Assembly (NCBI RefSeq): GCF_900258515.1
Contig: NZ_LT984884.1
Span: 271,002-335,001 of the forward strand
From: Lentibacillus sp. Marseille-P4043
GTDB taxonomy: Bacteria > Bacillota > Bacilli > Bacillales > Amphibacillaceae
Direction of reading: 5' to 3'
Length of the DNA stretch: 64,000 bases
Below the pieces are notes generated by a model. The model made no database searches. It worked only from the letters and a program-made list of their open reading frames with translations, and was not told the origin of the DNA. Positions 62,623-64,000 of the stretch are shown here, one piece after another. Both the position numbers and the translations under genes were made by a program. Position 1 is the first letter of the stretch, and each line of letters opens with the position of its first letter.

Positions 62623-63641
62623 TAATACCCCTCCAATACTTTCCTTATTTCAATATCAACGCTATATCCACCACCAACAGAATGAGTCGCTTTTTCAACG
62701 TAATATTTTCCGTCGAACACTCCAAACCCTCGCAAATCAACACATACACCACCGAGAAGCTCTATATTCCCAAAAACAGATAGTGACCCCGTTGTTTCTT
62801 TTTTATTTAACCTGCGTAGCGTGCGTTGCGCTAATCGTCTCGCCTCGTCACCACTATTTACTTTTTTGTTAATTTGATAGATTTTGCTTTTATCGTCAAT
62901 GTCTGTGATCGTGTAAAGATATTTAATAGTTTTTCCTGAATTTACATCATAGTATTTAACATTAACTCCTGCATATTTTGTGTTAGTCAAAGAAGTTTTA
63001 AAAGAATACGACAGAACATCGTCATCCCATTCCTTATAAGTCCTTATTGCGTCTTTTTTCTCAAAATCACTTTCATCAAATATAACAATCTTTGAATCAG
63101 TGACTTTCATAGCCAGACCTTCCTCTTCACAAAGATCAGACAAAAATGATGAATCGGGTGTATCGGTTTGCTCTTTGACATCGTATCGAGGGTTGTTATT
63201 ACCTATGAATTGCAGTTTTAATCCAGCTTGATCGGCTATATCGCTGGCTATCGCTTTTAATGTTGCGTTTCTCCACGATCGACTTTTATCAACACTGGCG
63301 AAGTTTCCATTTAGTGGAGAAGATATCGCGTTTAATGTAAAAGAACTAGGTCTTCCATCATACGACGGTTCATCAACAAAAAAACGACCGCATGGCAAAC
63401 GTTGCTTATCGCCGTCTTCTCGCCAGTTGATCGTTTTTATTATCGGGGTAATCGAATCACCCTTTTCAGGAAACCAATCATTTAACCATACGCGTTCCTC
63501 ATCCTTTAATGAAAGGCTTGCGCTGTCACTGTCACCACTTGCGTTATCAACATATTCAAAGCTTAATAAATCTTTGTTGATCTCGTCTGTTATTTCTACT
63601 CCTTGATATTCTGCGGCTACAGAAGCCCGTCTTGCTAACAT
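62622..63641 (-). CDS. Tail hub protein gpD (late control D type)
   Basis: 339 residues. YQGVEITDEINKDLLSFEYV, GDSDSASLSLKDEERVWLND and SFLSDLCEEEGLAMKVTDSK are gpD/VgrG-like hub features; C-terminal GVFDGKYYVEKATHSVGGGY closes the hub fold. Joins the tail tube to the spike. Confidence 0.9.
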   Translation of the reverse strand: MLARRASVAAEYQGVEITDEINKDLLSFEYVDNASGDSDSASLSLKDEERVWLNDWFPEKGDSITPIIKTINWREDGDKQRLPCGRFFVDEPSYDGRPSSFTLNAISSPLNGNFASVDKSRSWRNATLKAIASDIADQAGLKLQFIGNNNPRYDVKEQTDTPDSSFLSDLCEEEGLAMKVTDSKIVIFDESDFEKKDAIRTYKEWDDDVLSYSFKTSLTNTKYAGVNVKYYDVNSGKTIKYLYTITDIDDKSKIYQINKKVNSGDEARRLAQRTLRRLNKKETTGSLSVFGNIELLGGVCVDLRGFGVFDGKYYVEKATHSVGGGYSVDIEIRKVLEGY

Positions 63642-63856
63642 TAGTTATCGCCTCTCTTCCAGGGAGGTAAATTAGGGGTAGGTGTTGTATCGATTTCAGG
63701 GACAACCAACTCTACACCAGCTCCAAAAATAATAACGTGAGCATATTCTAGGTTGGCTTCTATGATGTTAATTGCAAGTTTTTCGTCTCCATATTGTTCA
63801 TAAGCTACCTTGTCGAAAGTATCGCCGGACACAGTTCTATACTTCATTTCCACCAT
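63641..63856 (-). CDS. Tail protein X (LysM-like)
   Basis: 71 residues. MKYRTVSGDTFDKVAYEQYG is the LysM-like fold of gpX, which follows the tape measure gene in P2-like phages. An ATG three codons in (63847) has a better GGTGG site. Confidence 0.88.
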   Translation of the reverse strand: MVEMKYRTVSGDTFDKVAYEQYGDEKLAINIIEANLEYAHVIIFGAGVELVVPEIDTTPTPNLPPWKRGDN

Positions 63857-63858
63857 TC

Positions 63859-64000
63859 CTAATCAAAAGATAGTCTGTTACGTTCGGATTCATAGCGCTT
63901 CATCCACCGTTTAAATTCGTTGTAACCTTGTTTTGTGATTTGCTCAATCTCTTTCTTACTAGCTCCATCAGGAATCTGGTATTGCGGACTATAAACAACT
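63859..64000 (-). CDS. C-terminal end of a tail tape measure protein (partial)
   Basis: The last 46 residues of a frame that continues beyond the window, ending IEQITKQGYNEFKRWMKRYE and LSFD before TAG at 63859. The place before gpX and the helical, charged character fit the gpT/TP901 tape measure protein. Identification rests mainly on order. Confidence 0.65.
   Translation of the reverse strand, partial: VVYSPQYQIPDGASKKEIEQITKQGYNEFKRWMKRYESERNRLSFD

Overview
The window comes from a low-GC Gram-positive chromosome of the family Bacillaceae, most likely a Virgibacillus/Oceanobacillus-type genome. The evidence is a complete sigB operon with the rsbRST stressosome genes, the acpS–nnr–ydcC–alr–ndoAI–ndoA order known from Bacillus subtilis, AGGAGG ribosome sites with many GTG/TTG starts, sporulation-type genes (yteA, yppG), and dispersed intergenic repeats. 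No database search was possible; all names rest on reading the proteins and motifs.

Layout. 1–1795: the 5' end of a 16S rRNA gene preceded by a leftward cluster of eleven tRNA genes plus one decayed tRNA-Leu, with separate strong sigma-A promoters for the tRNA cluster and the rRNA. 1.9–20 kb: housekeeping and stress block, almost all leftward: sprT, tex, rsbR-S-T-U-V-W-sigB-rsbX, ndoAI-ndoA, alr, ydcC, nnr, acpS and cshA, with katA (Per box) and a rhomboid protease on the other strand. Two diverged copies of one intergenic repeat in opposite orientation bracket rsbR-S-T. 20–46 kb: a mixed chromosomal stretch with an EamA transporter, DegV, a hydrolase, an XRE/membrane pair, a lipid kinase, a YkoGH-like two-component system with a PepSY protein, TetR and PadR regulators with visible twin operators, thioredoxin, PopT-type DUF368, CapA, an ABC exporter, typA, a CssRS-like system divergent to htrA, zinc-ribbon proteins and yteA. 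Between 33.2 and 34.0 kb lie two decayed toxin loci.

46.2–64 kb is an integrated mobile region. It opens on the plus strand with a compact four-gene module (small DNA-binding-like protein, VirB2-like membrane protein, second small membrane protein, 883-aa VirB4/VirD4/HerA-type ATPase). Then come SOS-type YolD genes, a divergent regulatory unit (224-aa protein plus an XRE–ImmA/IrrE protease fusion), and a two-gene cargo cassette (300-aa soluble plus 147-aa four-helix membrane protein). After these come the leftward late genes of a P2-like contractile-tail prophage: lysis genes (amidase, holin, BhlA), small tail-end genes, tail-fibre-type proteins, then gpI, gpJ, gp25/W, gpU, gpV, gpD, gpX and the end of the tape measure gene. 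No integrase is visible.

The most unusual feature is a pure (ATGT)14 tetranucleotide tract at 58071–58126. It lies inside a small leader frame that has its own AGGAGG site, directly upstream of a tail-associated gene. Changing the repeat number by one moves the leader stop from 20 bases before the tail gene start to an ATGA overlap with it, so this may be a slippage-driven phase switch for a phage tail protein.
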